Part shown: positions 44,082 to 53,098 of the stretch, piece by piece | How positions within the stretch are numbered: position 1 is the first letter of the stretch | Layout of the letters: each line of letters begins with the position of its first letter | Assembly (NCBI GenBank): GCA_036654235.1 | Contig: JAVVSK010000006.1 | Location: forward strand, 1 to 64,000 | Length of the DNA: 64,000 nucleotides | Direction: 5' to 3' | Origin: JAVVSK01 sp036654235 | Lineage (GTDB): Bacteria; Bacillota; Clostridia; Christensenellales; CAG-138 | Made by a program: the position numbers and the translations under genes | The notes under the pieces: model-generated | Databases searched by the model: none | Told to the model about the DNA's origin: nothing | The model's input: the letters and a program-made list of their open reading frames with translations, nothing else

Positions 44082-45357
44082 TTGTATAGGCGCGGGGCTT
44101 GCTGGCTGTGAGGCAGCGTATCAGATTGCGAAACGCGGAGAATGTGTAACGCTGTATGATATGAAGCCGAAGGTGATGAGCCCCGCTCATTCGTATACTG
44201 GCTTTTCGGAGCTGGTTTGTTCGAATTCACTAAGATCGGATAGATTATCTAACGCTGCCGGGCTATTAAAGGAAGAAATGCGGCTTCTTGATTCTCTTAT
44301 TCTTCGCGCGGCGGATGCGGTAAGGGTAAAGGCGGGGGGCGCATTGGCGGTTGATCGAAAAATGTTTTCCGACTATATAACGGACGAAATAAGGAAAAAT
44401 CCGTATATAACGATAGTTGCCGATGAAGTAAAAAATATTCCCGAGGGTAAAACGATAATAGCGACGGGACCATTGACGGATGGTGCGCTTTTAAAAAGCA
44501 TAGAGTCCGTAATGGGCGAGCCGCTGCATTTTTTTGACGCGGCGGCACCTATCGTAACAGCGGAATCGTTAAACATGGATGTTGTTTTTTCCGGCTCCAG
44601 ATATGAGCGCGGGGATGACTATTTAAATTGCCCTATGAACCAAAAGGAATACTTCGATTTTTTACGCGCTCTTATAGGCGCGGAAACCGCCGTGCTTCAT
44701 GAGTTTGAGAGGGGAGACGTTTTTGAGGGTTGTATGCCTATCGAAATAATGGCAAAGCGCGGCGACTTAACCCTCGCTTACGGACCGTTAAAGCCCGTCG
44801 GTCTTGTAGATATGCGAAAGAACGACAGGGCTTTCGCCGTAGTTCAGTTACGACGCGAAAATGAACAGGGGACGCTATATAATCTTGTGGGTTTCCAAAC
44901 CAATTTAAAGTTTGCGGATCAAAAGCGGGTTTTTTCAATGATACCGGGTCTTGAAAATGCCCAGTTTGTCCGCTATGGCGTTATGCATAGAAATACGTTT
45001 TTAAATTCTCCCGGCAAACTTACAGTAGGCTATAGAGTAAAATCAAAACCTGAGCTATATTTCGCGGGTCAGATAACGGGCGTAGAGGGGTATATTGAGA
45101 GCGCAGCGAGCGGACTTATCGCCGGGATTTGCGCCGTTACCGAAAAAGATATCGACTTTACGGGAAAAACGGCTATAGGTGCGCTTTCGCACTATATCTC
45201 CGGATATAGCGGAAAAGATTTTCAGCCGCAAAATATTAACTTCGGAATTATGGAACCTCTTTCCAACAAAGTAAAGAACAAGCAAGATAGGTATTTAGCT
45301 ATATCGGATAGGGCTATTTATACTGTTAAAACTATCCAAAATGAAAACAATTTATGA
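44074..45357 (+). CDS. trmFO: tRNA (uracil-54-C5)-methyltransferase, folate-dependent
   Basis: A 427-residue FAD- and methylenetetrahydrofolate-dependent enzyme that makes ribothymidine-54 in the tRNA T loop. The FAD motif is IGAGLAGCEAAYQIA (residues 4-18), then LYDMKPKVMSPAH, the block FSELVCSNSLRSD with conserved Cys, and FAGQITGVEGYIESAASGL near the C terminus. I choose the ATG at 44074: AAGGAAG is upstream and the enzyme normally begins right before the FAD motif. It overlaps topA by eight bases, so translation is coupled. Confidence 0.95.
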   Translation: MINCIGAGLAGCEAAYQIAKRGECVTLYDMKPKVMSPAHSYTGFSELVCSNSLRSDRLSNAAGLLKEEMRLLDSLILRAADAVRVKAGGALAVDRKMFSDYITDEIRKNPYITIVADEVKNIPEGKTIIATGPLTDGALLKSIESVMGEPLHFFDAAAPIVTAESLNMDVVFSGSRYERGDDYLNCPMNQKEYFDFLRALIGAETAVLHEFERGDVFEGCMPIEIMAKRGDLTLAYGPLKPVGLVDMRKNDRAFAVVQLRRENEQGTLYNLVGFQTNLKFADQKRVFSMIPGLENAQFVRYGVMHRNTFLNSPGKLTVGYRVKSKPELYFAGQITGVEGYIESAASGLIAGICAVTEKDIDFTGKTAIGALSHYISGYSGKDFQPQNINFGIMEPLSNKVKNKQDRYLAISDRAIYTVKTIQNENNL

Positions 45358-45462
45358 ATTTACTTAAAAAGCGCTTAGCATTATAGACGCTTTATGGTAT
45401 CATCAAAACATCGTGGGTTGGTGTCTTATAATTTTGGGCATAATCCAAACGAAAGGAAACTT

Positions 45463-45996
45463 ATGGAAATACATGCAACGACCATTGTGGGGATAAGGAA
45501 AAACGGAGTATGCGCTATTGCCGGAGACGGTCAGGTGACTTTGGGAGAGCATACTATAATGAAACAGCACGCTAAAAAGGTGCGTAGGCTTTACCATGAT
45601 AAGGTTGTCGTCGGATTTGCGGGTTCGGTTGCCGATGCGTTTTCTCTTTGCGAGAAGTTCGAAAAAAAGCTTGAACAGTTTAGCGGTGGGCTAAAACGTT
45701 CAGCGGTTGCCCTTGCACAGGAATGGCGAAGTGATAAGGGAATGAGACAGCTAGATGCGCTTTTAATTGCTGCCGATGCAGATGAGTTGCTTATAATATC
45801 GGGAACGGGGGAGGTAATAGACCCGGATGACGGTATAGCCGCGATAGGTTCGGGCGGAATGTATGCTCTTGCCGCCGCAAGGGCGCTCCTTTGTAATACC
45901 AATCTAAGCGCCGAGGAAGTTGCAAGGAAGTCTCTAGAAATAGCCTCTGAAATATGCGTTTATACGAACTCGAATATAAGTGTGGAGGTGGTTTAA
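45463..45996 (+). CDS. hslV: HslV (ClpQ) protease subunit
   Basis: A 177-residue proteasome-like peptidase. The N terminus is MEIHATTIVGIRK; removal of a short propeptide would expose the catalytic Thr of TTIV. GDGQVTLGEHTIMKQ and GFAGSVADAF blocks match the family. The start at 45463 is chosen because GAAAGGA lies eight bases upstream; the open frame begins earlier without a ribosome binding site. hslU starts one base after its stop codon. Confidence 0.94.
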   Translation: MEIHATTIVGIRKNGVCAIAGDGQVTLGEHTIMKQHAKKVRRLYHDKVVVGFAGSVADAFSLCEKFEKKLEQFSGGLKRSAVALAQEWRSDKGMRQLDALLIAADADELLIISGTGEVIDPDDGIAAIGSGGMYALAAARALLCNTNLSAEEVARKSLEIASEICVYTNSNISVEVV

Positions 45997-45997
45997 A

Positions 45998-47377
45998 ATG
46001 CTTACACCTAAAGAAATCGTAGAAGCTCTTGATAAATATATAATCGGTCAGGATAAAGCGAAGCGCGCCGTTGCGGTTGCGTTGCGGAATCGTTATAGGA
46101 GAAGCCTATTGGATCCCGATATGCGCGAAGAAATAACACCTAAGAATATAATAATGGTTGGACCTACGGGAGTAGGTAAAACTGAAATAGCGAGGCGGCT
46201 TGCTAAGCTCGTTGATGCGCCATTTATAAAGGTTGAGGCGACGAAATTCACCGAGGTCGGCTATGTTGGTCGCGACGTAGACAGCATGGTGCGCGACCTT
46301 GTCGACGCTTCCTTACGTCTCGTTAAAGAAAGAAAACGCGAAATCGTTCGCGTTTCCGCAGAAATAAATACCGAGAGACGACTCGTTGAACTCTTAATGC
46401 CAAAACAGGCGCGAAAAAAACAAGCTCAGCCAAACATAATGCAGTTACTTCTTCCGAGCGCGGAAAACAATAATGAAGAACCTGAAACAACCGAAACGGA
46501 AAAACAGGAACGTATAAGTAAAAAGCATGAGCTTTTAAACAATCTTCGAAATGGCAGTCTAGAGGATGTCGTCGTTGAGATAGAGGTTGAAGAAAACAAT
46601 AACGCCGAAGGATCTATGCTTGCTATGGGTATAGATATAAACATGGGCGAAATTCTCGGAGGAATGCTTCCTAAGAAAAAGAAGGTTCGTCATATTCCGG
46701 TTCGGGAGGCGAGGCGCATAATTTTGCAGGAGGAAAGCGATAAGCTAATCGATATGGACGACGTTATAACCGAAGCGTTAAATAAGGCTGAGCAGGATGG
46801 GATAATTTTTATCGATGAAATAGATAAAATAACTGTAACCAGTCAAGGCGCAGGAGTTGACGTTTCACGTGAGGGTGTTCAAAGAGATATACTTCCGATA
46901 GTCGAAGGATCGACGGTGAGTACGAAATATGGTCCTATAAAGACTGATTTCATGTTGTTTATAGCGGCAGGCGCTTTTCATGTTGCGAAGGTTTCGGATT
47001 TAATTCCGGAGCTTCTCGGGCGCTTTCCGATAAAGGTAGATTTGCTTCCTCTTACGCAGGAGGATCTAAAGAGAATTCTAACACAGCCGGACAATGCCGT
47101 TATAAAGCAATATAAGGCGCTTTTAAAAACCGAAAATATCGAACTTGAATTTTTGGATAGCGCGATAGAAGAAATTGCAAAGCTTGCCCATGAAGCTAAT
47201 GAAACGGGCGACAATATAGGGGCGAGGCGGCTGCATACCATATTGGAAAATCTGCTTGAAGACGTATCATTTGATGCTGTTTGCGGAGTTGGAAGGAATA
47301 TCATTGTTGATGTTGATTATGTCAAAACGCATTTAAGCGAAAGTATTGAAGCGGATTTACAAAAATACATACTGTAA
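45998..47377 (+). CDS. hslU: HslU (ClpY) unfoldase ATPase
   Basis: A 459-residue AAA+ unfoldase that feeds HslV. It has TPKEIVEALDKYIIGQ at the N terminus, Walker A VGPTGVGKTEIARR (about residues 52-65), the pore loop GYVGRDV, an intermediate domain (about 110-235), Walker B GIIFIDEIDKI, and a conserved C-terminal end (DLQKYIL) that docks on HslV. The start is set by GGAGGTGG upstream. In many Bacillota xerC precedes hslV and codY follows hslU; neither is here. Confidence 0.96.
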   Translation: MLTPKEIVEALDKYIIGQDKAKRAVAVALRNRYRRSLLDPDMREEITPKNIIMVGPTGVGKTEIARRLAKLVDAPFIKVEATKFTEVGYVGRDVDSMVRDLVDASLRLVKERKREIVRVSAEINTERRLVELLMPKQARKKQAQPNIMQLLLPSAENNNEEPETTETEKQERISKKHELLNNLRNGSLEDVVVEIEVEENNNAEGSMLAMGIDINMGEILGGMLPKKKKVRHIPVREARRIILQEESDKLIDMDDVITEALNKAEQDGIIFIDEIDKITVTSQGAGVDVSREGVQRDILPIVEGSTVSTKYGPIKTDFMLFIAAGAFHVAKVSDLIPELLGRFPIKVDLLPLTQEDLKRILTQPDNAVIKQYKALLKTENIELEFLDSAIEEIAKLAHEANETGDNIGARRLHTILENLLEDVSFDAVCGVGRNIIVDVDYVKTHLSESIEADLQKYIL

Positions 47378-47459
47378 AACCGGGTTTTTTCGTAAGAAAA
47401 CAAAAGATAGGAGGAAAATCAAATATTGCGATAAAAATCCAAATATGGAGGATTATTAG

Positions 47460-49022
47460 ATGAAAAGAATGTTTTTAATTGCTGTGTGCGTATGCTGCTT
47501 ATTTACGGTTGCATGCAATAAGGAATATGAGCCCGTTGATAAAATTGTTGAAACACATAGTGCAAAACCGATAGAAACGCTGCCCGGAACTACGCCGGAG
47601 TCTATTGTAACTGAGACACCGACTCCGACAATAAAGCCGACTCCGATACCGGATATAATGATTGAAAGCGCATCGGATTATTGTTTTACAATAGCGGAAG
47701 GAACGGAGCTTAAAGATGGACCTCTCGAAAACTTCGGCGTTATTAAAACGTTGAGCGTTGGAACGGAGGTTAAGATAACAGGAAGCTTTTTAAACTGGTT
47801 CAGGGTTGAAGCTGATGGAGCTGATGGCTATATTGAGACCGATGCTCTTGCTTTTGCTAAGGGCTTTGTTTCTGCCGAGGACGTAAATATGCGAAAAGGT
47901 CCGGGACGCGATTCTGAGATAATTAAAAAGTTGCCGGAAAAAACCGAGATGATAATCTTCGGCGTAAAGGATGAATGGCTTGAGATAATAGCTGATGGTG
48001 AACATGGATATATTCATAAAGACTTTGTCGGTTATGAACATGCTTACGTTACGGCGGATGAAGTAAAAATCAGATCCGGTCCTAGCACCGATTCGGAAAA
48101 GGTCGGGCTTGTTTACGAAGGCGATATGATAAATGTGCTTTCGACTTACAACGGGTGGTATCGCGTAGAAGCGGGGGAATATTCCGGCTTCGTTTTTAGT
48201 AAATACGTAAGAGAAGCGCCCGTAATAACTGAGCTTGAACATAAAAGAGCGTATATAACCGATGCGGGGGTCAATTTCAGAAAAGGACCGTCCACAGATT
48301 TTTCACCGTTTAAACGCTTAAACAAATTCACGGCGGTAACGGTAACCGGCGAAGCGGATTTATGGTATCGGGTATTTATAGATCTCGGAGAAGAAGAAAA
48401 GACCGAGGGCTTTGTAAGCAAGGAATTTATTGAGTTCGGAACGCCTACTCTCTACGTAACGTCGCAGGATGTCAGTTTAAGAACGGGACCCGGTTCGGAT
48501 TATACGATAATTACAAAGGTCAGAAAGAATAGCAAGTTCGTTATAACCGAATCGGAGGGAGACTGGTTTAAAGGCGTTGTAAATGGTGTAACCGGATATA
48601 TGAGCATGCAGTATTTAGACGACACTCAAGAGGGAGAAAAGACAAATGAGTTCTCGGAAGAAGAAGTTTATTTAGCTGCTAAGGTCGCTTATCTTGAGTC
48701 GCGGGGCGGCGGAGCAGAAGCCTACGCTGCCGTTGCAAACGTTATATACAACCGAGTAAAAAGCAGAATGTTTCCGAATACAATAGAAAGTGTCTGTTTC
48801 CAAAGGGGTCAGTTTTCGGTTATACATCACAGCAACTGGAACAATATAACCCCGAACAGTACTTGTTTAAACGCGGTTCGCGAATGTCTTAATGGTGGGA
48901 AACGCAATGTTCCTATGAGAGTGTTGTTTTTCCATGCCGCGTACTTAGGAACGAGTTGGGGCAATGATAAAGAATTTTATAAGACGATAGGCGCAAACTC
49001 GTTTTTCTGGTACATTGGCTAG
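47460..49022 (+). CDS. Lipoprotein with five SH3b domains and a SleB-type cell wall hydrolase domain
   Basis: A 520-residue lipoprotein (signal ending TVAC, lipid Cys near residue 19). A short Pro/Thr linker (about 40-65) is followed by five SH3b repeats (about residues 70-385). The C-terminal hydrolase_2 (SleB/CwlJ-like) domain (about 400-520) has AAKVAYLESRGGGAEAYAAVANVIYNRV with the likely catalytic Glu, a Q-FSVIHHS region, and a conserved FFWYIG end. SleB proteins break spore cortex, but many vegetative wall hydrolases share the domain. Lipid anchoring plus many SH3 units points to a membrane-tethered wall enzyme. The ribosome binding site is GGAGG. Confidence 0.88.
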   Translation: MKRMFLIAVCVCCLFTVACNKEYEPVDKIVETHSAKPIETLPGTTPESIVTETPTPTIKPTPIPDIMIESASDYCFTIAEGTELKDGPLENFGVIKTLSVGTEVKITGSFLNWFRVEADGADGYIETDALAFAKGFVSAEDVNMRKGPGRDSEIIKKLPEKTEMIIFGVKDEWLEIIADGEHGYIHKDFVGYEHAYVTADEVKIRSGPSTDSEKVGLVYEGDMINVLSTYNGWYRVEAGEYSGFVFSKYVREAPVITELEHKRAYITDAGVNFRKGPSTDFSPFKRLNKFTAVTVTGEADLWYRVFIDLGEEEKTEGFVSKEFIEFGTPTLYVTSQDVSLRTGPGSDYTIITKVRKNSKFVITESEGDWFKGVVNGVTGYMSMQYLDDTQEGEKTNEFSEEEVYLAAKVAYLESRGGGAEAYAAVANVIYNRVKSRMFPNTIESVCFQRGQFSVIHHSNWNNITPNSTCLNAVRECLNGGKRNVPMRVLFFHAAYLGTSWGNDKEFYKTIGANSFFWYIG

Positions 49023-49070
49023 AGGTCAATAACGAGTTTTAGGCATAACTCAAAAAATCAAACTAACATT

Positions 49071-49110
49071 ACGTGGCGTTTACGTAAAGCAAACGCCACG
49101 TTTTTATTTT
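49071..49110 (+). terminator. Terminator after the SleB-like gene
   Basis: A perfect 11-bp stem, ACGTGGCGTTT/AAACGCCACGT, followed by TTTTATTTTT. Confidence 0.92.
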
Positions 49111-49165
49111 TCTATAGCTTCAAAAGTTTTATTCTATGACACTATACCTATATTACAAAAACAAA

Positions 49166-49194
49166 TTGCTATACAGCATTATCTATGTTACACT
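49166..49194 (+). promoter_or_regulatory. Promoter of the first DUF4190 gene
   Basis: TTGCTA (49166-49171), a 17-base spacer, then TACACT (49189-49194). Confidence 0.6.
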
Positions 49195-49247
49195 TTAGAA
49201 AATGGTTCGGATGACGAACTATAAAAATGTGTTAAAGGAGATATAAA

Positions 49248-49697
49248 ATGGAAGATTATCAGAATAACAATCAAAAGACGCAATATGAACCGCCACATTA
49301 TACCGAACCGCAATATGAACCGCCACATTATACCGAACCGCAATATGAACCGCCGCGCTATTCTCCTTCTCAAAATCAAGCGCCAACAAACGGCGCGAGG
49401 GGAATGAGCATAACTTCTATGATTCTCGGAATAATATCCTGCGCCCTATCTTTTACCGTCATCTTTTCGTTTTGCGGTATAATTCTATCGGTTCTCGGGA
49501 TTATATTTTTCTGTATGGCAAAAAACCGTTATGACGACCTTAAAATTAATATGAGCGGTCAGGCGATAACGGGGCTTATTTGTTCTATTGTCGGTCTTCT
49601 TCTTTCCGTAGCTATGACACTTCTAATGATTTTTATTTTTAGATTTGCCCTACAATACGTTCCATGGTTTCCGCTCAGCACTCCATTCGCTATGTAA
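49248..49697 (+). CDS. DUF4190-type membrane protein with Tyr/Pro/His repeats
   Basis: A 149-residue protein. The N-terminal half is a soluble tail of three near-identical EPPHYTEPQY units (about residues 13-40) after a short Asn/Gln stretch. The C-terminal half has two membrane helices (ISCALSFTVIFSFCGIILSVLGI and a later VGLLLSVAMTLLMIFIF) around the Gly-rich motif typical of DUF4190 proteins (SMILGIISC). Function is unknown; such small proteins often sit near division or secretion factors. A related gene follows. The ribosome binding site is AAAGGAG. Confidence 0.7.
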   Translation: MEDYQNNNQKTQYEPPHYTEPQYEPPHYTEPQYEPPRYSPSQNQAPTNGARGMSITSMILGIISCALSFTVIFSFCGIILSVLGIIFFCMAKNRYDDLKINMSGQAITGLICSIVGLLLSVAMTLLMIFIFRFALQYVPWFPLSTPFAM

Positions 49698-49796
49698 CAT
49701 TTAAAGTATTGACGTGGAATTAACGATAAATGTATGTTATAATTTTAAAAAGTGAAAGAACTTTAAAGTTAAAAAATTTATAAGGAAGTAATGTTA

Positions 49797-50246
49797 ATGG
49801 AAAATTATCAGAATAATAATCAGAATAACAATCAGAATAATAATCCGTATAATAATCAATATCAGCAGCCTTCTTCGGAAGAAAATAGCGCGAAATCCCT
49901 AGCCATAGTATCAATGGTTCTTGGCATATTGGCTTTGGTTTTCGTTTGGTTCGGGTATAGCGCAATAATCTCCTTAGCCTGCGCGATAGTTGGAATCGTT
50001 TTATCCGTTCAGTCAGATAAAACATACGAAGCTTTGGGTATGCGAAAGAACGGAATGGCTACCGCGGGGCGCGTATGCTCAATTATTTCTCTTGTATTGG
50101 CGTTCGTTATGGTTTTCTTGCTTATTACCGGGCTTAGCATTTTTACTAAGGTATTTTACGATATGTCCAGCGTATTTCCGAACATATCCGACCCATTTCC
50201 GAGCATGACTCCAGCGCTTTTTGACTTATTCCCGAATATGCCCTGA
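49797..50246 (+). CDS. DUF4190-type membrane protein with Asn/Gln-rich tail
   Basis: A 149-residue paralogue of the preceding gene. The N terminus is an Asn/Gln-rich tail (about residues 3-28, NNQNNNQNNN), followed by two membrane helices with the IVSMVLGILALVFVW block. It shares the layout but not the tail with its neighbour, which suggests tandem duplication with tail replacement. I start at 49797 because AAGGAAG lies eight bases upstream; the ATG at 49791 is too close. An extended -10 (TGTTATAAT, 49735-49743) could give it its own promoter. Confidence 0.7.
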   Translation: MENYQNNNQNNNQNNNPYNNQYQQPSSEENSAKSLAIVSMVLGILALVFVWFGYSAIISLACAIVGIVLSVQSDKTYEALGMRKNGMATAGRVCSIISLVLAFVMVFLLITGLSIFTKVFYDMSSVFPNISDPFPSMTPALFDLFPNMP

Positions 50247-50267
50247 TTTTTAGAACTGAATTTTTTA

Positions 50268-50300
50268 GGCAAGCGATAAATTTATGCGCTTGCCTTTTTT
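50268..50300 (+). terminator. Terminator after the second DUF4190 gene
   Basis: GGCAAGCG and CGCTTGCC (with a longer, less perfect inner helix) followed by six T. Confidence 0.88.
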
Positions 50301-50387
50301 AAAAGGCAATATATGTGGGACATCTGCTTTTTTATCTTAACACTAGAATAAATAGTTATACTTATAACGGTTTTTTAATCATCAGGT

Positions 50388-50416
50388 TTGTAAAAACGCG
50401 AAAAATTGTTTACAAT
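50388..50416 (+). promoter_or_regulatory. Promoter of mutS2
   Basis: TTGTAA (50388-50393), a 17-base spacer, then TACAAT (50411-50416). Confidence 0.75.
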
Positions 50417-50450
50417 GGAGAAAACTAAAACGTAGCCTAAGGAGCAATAT

Positions 50451-52805
50451 ATGCAGGAAAGAGTTTTAAAAACGCTTGAATACGATAAAATCATAAAAGA
50501 GTTAAAAAAGCGCGCCAACTGTTGCGTGAGTCGCGAAATTTGCGATGAACTGACCCCTATTGAAAGCTACGAGGAGGTCAACCTTGCTTTAAATTTAACG
50601 AGTGAAGCCGAATCGTGTTTCATTCGCTCCGGGGCTTCGCCCGTTGATGATTTTCAGGACGTTCGCGAGCTTTTAAAGCGCATTCACGCGATCTTATTTC
50701 TTCCATGTAGGGATCTTTTATCTATAGCTCAATGTATGAAGGCGGCGCGTCTTACACGAAGCTTTCTTGATAAACCGACGACGGGCGGAATGCTCTTATC
50801 TATGGCGCATAGACTCTCTACTTTTGAATACGTTGAGGAGGAAATTAACCGCTGTATACTGAACGAAGATGAGCTGTTCGACGGCGCATCTCCGGCGCTT
50901 GCACGGATAAGAAAACAGATGCGCTTGGCAAACGAAAAGGTGCGCGAGAAGTTAAACTCGATGATCCGTTCGTCAACATATCAAAAATATCTGCAGGATC
51001 CGATAATAACGATGCGCAATGGTAGGTTTGTTATCCCCGTTAAACAAGAGTATCGCCAATATATCCCTGGACTTATTCACGATCAATCGGGGAGCGGGGC
51101 AACTCTTTTTATTGAGCCGACGATGGCCGTTGACCTCGGAAACGAATATAAACGCTTAATGTCCGAAGAATCTGTCGAGATAGAGCGTATTTTATCGGAA
51201 CTTACGGCTTTTATTGCGCCCTGCGCAAACGATCTTTACAACGATATAGAGATAATGGGCTCTATTGATCTTGCGTTTGCGAAAGCAAAGCTTGCCCGCG
51301 AGATGAACGCGATTAAGCCCACTCTAAATAAAAACGGAATGATTAAAATAATTAAGGGACGGCATCCGCTAATATCGCCTTCAACCGTCGTTCCGATAGA
51401 CGTTTGGCTGGGAGAGGACTTTAAAACCCTAATAATAACCGGACCTAATACCGGCGGTAAAACAGTTACGTTGAAGACAGTCGGATTATTTACGCTCATG
51501 GCGCAAACCGGTCTTTTTATCCCCGCCGGAGAGGGAACTTCGCTCTCTATGTATGAAAAAGTATATGCCGATATTGGAGATGAACAGTCCATTGAGCAGA
51601 GTCTCTCGACCTTCTCTTCACATATGACAAATATCGTTGGAATATTAAACAGCGCTGATAAAAACGCTCTTGTTCTTTTGGACGAATTAGGCGCGGGAAC
51701 CGACCCTATTGAAGGTGCGGCTCTCGCTATGAGCATCCTGGAAAATCTTCATGCGCGGCGGTCAACCGTTTTAGCGACAACGCATTACAGCGAGATAAAG
51801 GCGTTTGCGTTGACACATAGCGGAATGGAAAACGCATCCATGGAGTTTGATATAGATAAGCTTCGTCCGACATACCGCCTATTTATCGGCATACCGGGGA
51901 AGTCGAACGCATTTGAGATTTCAAGAAGGCTTGGACTTGACGATTCTACGATTGAACAGGCGAAAAAATTCATTAAAAAAGAAGACGTGAGCTTTGAGGA
52001 TATAATTTCGGGCGCGGAATCTCAAAAGAGAATAGCCGAGAAGGAACGCGAGTTGGCTGAGCAGGCACGGCGCGAGCTATATAAGCTGCGCGAAGATGCG
52101 GAGAGGGAACTAAAAAAGCTTGACGATGAACGTGACAGATTAAAAAACAAGGCGCGTGAGGATGCTAAAAAGATAGTTCTCGACGCGAAGCGCGAGGTTG
52201 AGGGCATAATAAGGGCGCTGCGCGATGTAAAAAATATCGACAGGAGTGTACTTGATCGCGCGATTCAATCTTCGAGGGATAATCTAAGAAATCTCGAAAA
52301 CGAGCTTTACGATAATAAGCCGATAGAAAAGGTAGACGAAGGTGTCGTTCCGACTACGCTTATTCCCGGTCAAACCGTTAAAATAGTTAGCATAGATCAA
52401 AAGGCGACGGTATTGACGGTGCCAAATAAAGGTGAAGTTCAGGTTCAGGTGGGTATAATAAAGATGAATGCAAAGTTAAAGGATCTAAGAATCGTCGAAG
52501 AAAAGGCGCGCGATAGTTCAGGAGCGAATAAGGTAAGCCTTGATAAAACTAAAACTATAGGTCTTGAACTTGATATTCGCGGGAAACTCGTTGACGAGGC
52601 TATTCCGGAGGTGGATAGATATATAATGGATGCGTTTTTGAACGGGCTAACGGAGATCAGTATAATTCATGGGAAGGGGACTGGGGCACTTAGAGCAGGA
52701 ATACATGACTTTTTGCGCTCACATTCTCGAGTAAAGAGCTTTCGTCTCGGAGCATATGGCGAAGGCGACGCGGGTGTTACCGTTATTACCTTAAAAAAAG
52801 ATTAA
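50451..52805 (+). CDS. mutS2: MutS2 (RqcU) ATPase with Smr domain
   Basis: A 784-residue MutS-family ATPase that lacks the mismatch-recognition domain. The core has Walker A TGPNTGGKTVTLKTVG (about residues 328-343), DIGDEQSIEQSLSTFSSHM, and Walker B ALVLLDELGAGTDP. A long coiled coil (about 510-620, Lys/Glu/Arg rich) is followed by a KOW-like segment (about 640-680) and the Smr nuclease domain with LDIRGK and HGKGTGALR (about 705-784). In B. subtilis MutS2 splits collided ribosomes; in other species it suppresses recombination. AAGGAG precedes the ATG. Confidence 0.96.
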   Translation: MQERVLKTLEYDKIIKELKKRANCCVSREICDELTPIESYEEVNLALNLTSEAESCFIRSGASPVDDFQDVRELLKRIHAILFLPCRDLLSIAQCMKAARLTRSFLDKPTTGGMLLSMAHRLSTFEYVEEEINRCILNEDELFDGASPALARIRKQMRLANEKVREKLNSMIRSSTYQKYLQDPIITMRNGRFVIPVKQEYRQYIPGLIHDQSGSGATLFIEPTMAVDLGNEYKRLMSEESVEIERILSELTAFIAPCANDLYNDIEIMGSIDLAFAKAKLAREMNAIKPTLNKNGMIKIIKGRHPLISPSTVVPIDVWLGEDFKTLIITGPNTGGKTVTLKTVGLFTLMAQTGLFIPAGEGTSLSMYEKVYADIGDEQSIEQSLSTFSSHMTNIVGILNSADKNALVLLDELGAGTDPIEGAALAMSILENLHARRSTVLATTHYSEIKAFALTHSGMENASMEFDIDKLRPTYRLFIGIPGKSNAFEISRRLGLDDSTIEQAKKFIKKEDVSFEDIISGAESQKRIAEKERELAEQARRELYKLREDAERELKKLDDERDRLKNKAREDAKKIVLDAKREVEGIIRALRDVKNIDRSVLDRAIQSSRDNLRNLENELYDNKPIEKVDEGVVPTTLIPGQTVKIVSIDQKATVLTVPNKGEVQVQVGIIKMNAKLKDLRIVEEKARDSSGANKVSLDKTKTIGLELDIRGKLVDEAIPEVDRYIMDAFLNGLTEISIIHGKGTGALRAGIHDFLRSHSRVKSFRLGAYGEGDAGVTVITLKKD

Positions 52806-52872
52806 AAAACGGACAATTGGTTTTATACTTTTCATTAATTCTTTTTTCCTTTTAAGCGGAAGATAACGCTTG

Positions 52873-52933
52873 GAGTCTATCCTAAAAAATAAATATCACG
52901 GATTATTGTCGATATTTAGCATGGGATAGGCTC
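52873..52933 (+). terminator. Two-tier hairpin, probable mutS2 terminator
   Basis: Outer stem GAGTCTATCC/GGATAGGCTC (10 bp, one G-U) encloses an inner stem TAAATATC/GATATTTA. It is followed by TAATTTTTG, a modest T-run. No gene is visible between it and the iscS-fusion promoter. Confidence 0.55.
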
Positions 52934-53030
52934 TAATTTTTGTCATATACAAAAAATGTTCATATAGAGACGGACGCTAAGTTCGCCCAACAGTTCAAAT
53001 TTAAATCACAATATATTTTAATGCAAACAC

Positions 53031-53059
53031 TGGACAAATCACAACCAAAGTGGTAGGAT
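53031..53059 (+). promoter_or_regulatory. Promoter of the Rrf2-cysteine desulfurase gene
   Basis: TGGACA (53031-53036), a 17-base spacer, then TAGGAT (53054-53059). The spacer holds the imperfect dyad ACC-N5-GGT, which may be an Rrf2 operator. Confidence 0.5.
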
Positions 53060-53098
53060 ATTGCCGAAGTAAAATAGTATGGATTTTTGGGGGAACGT

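Noticed and set aside
46426..47304. Ser-rich minus-strand frames opposite hslU
   Set aside because: Shadow frames of a well-supported gene.
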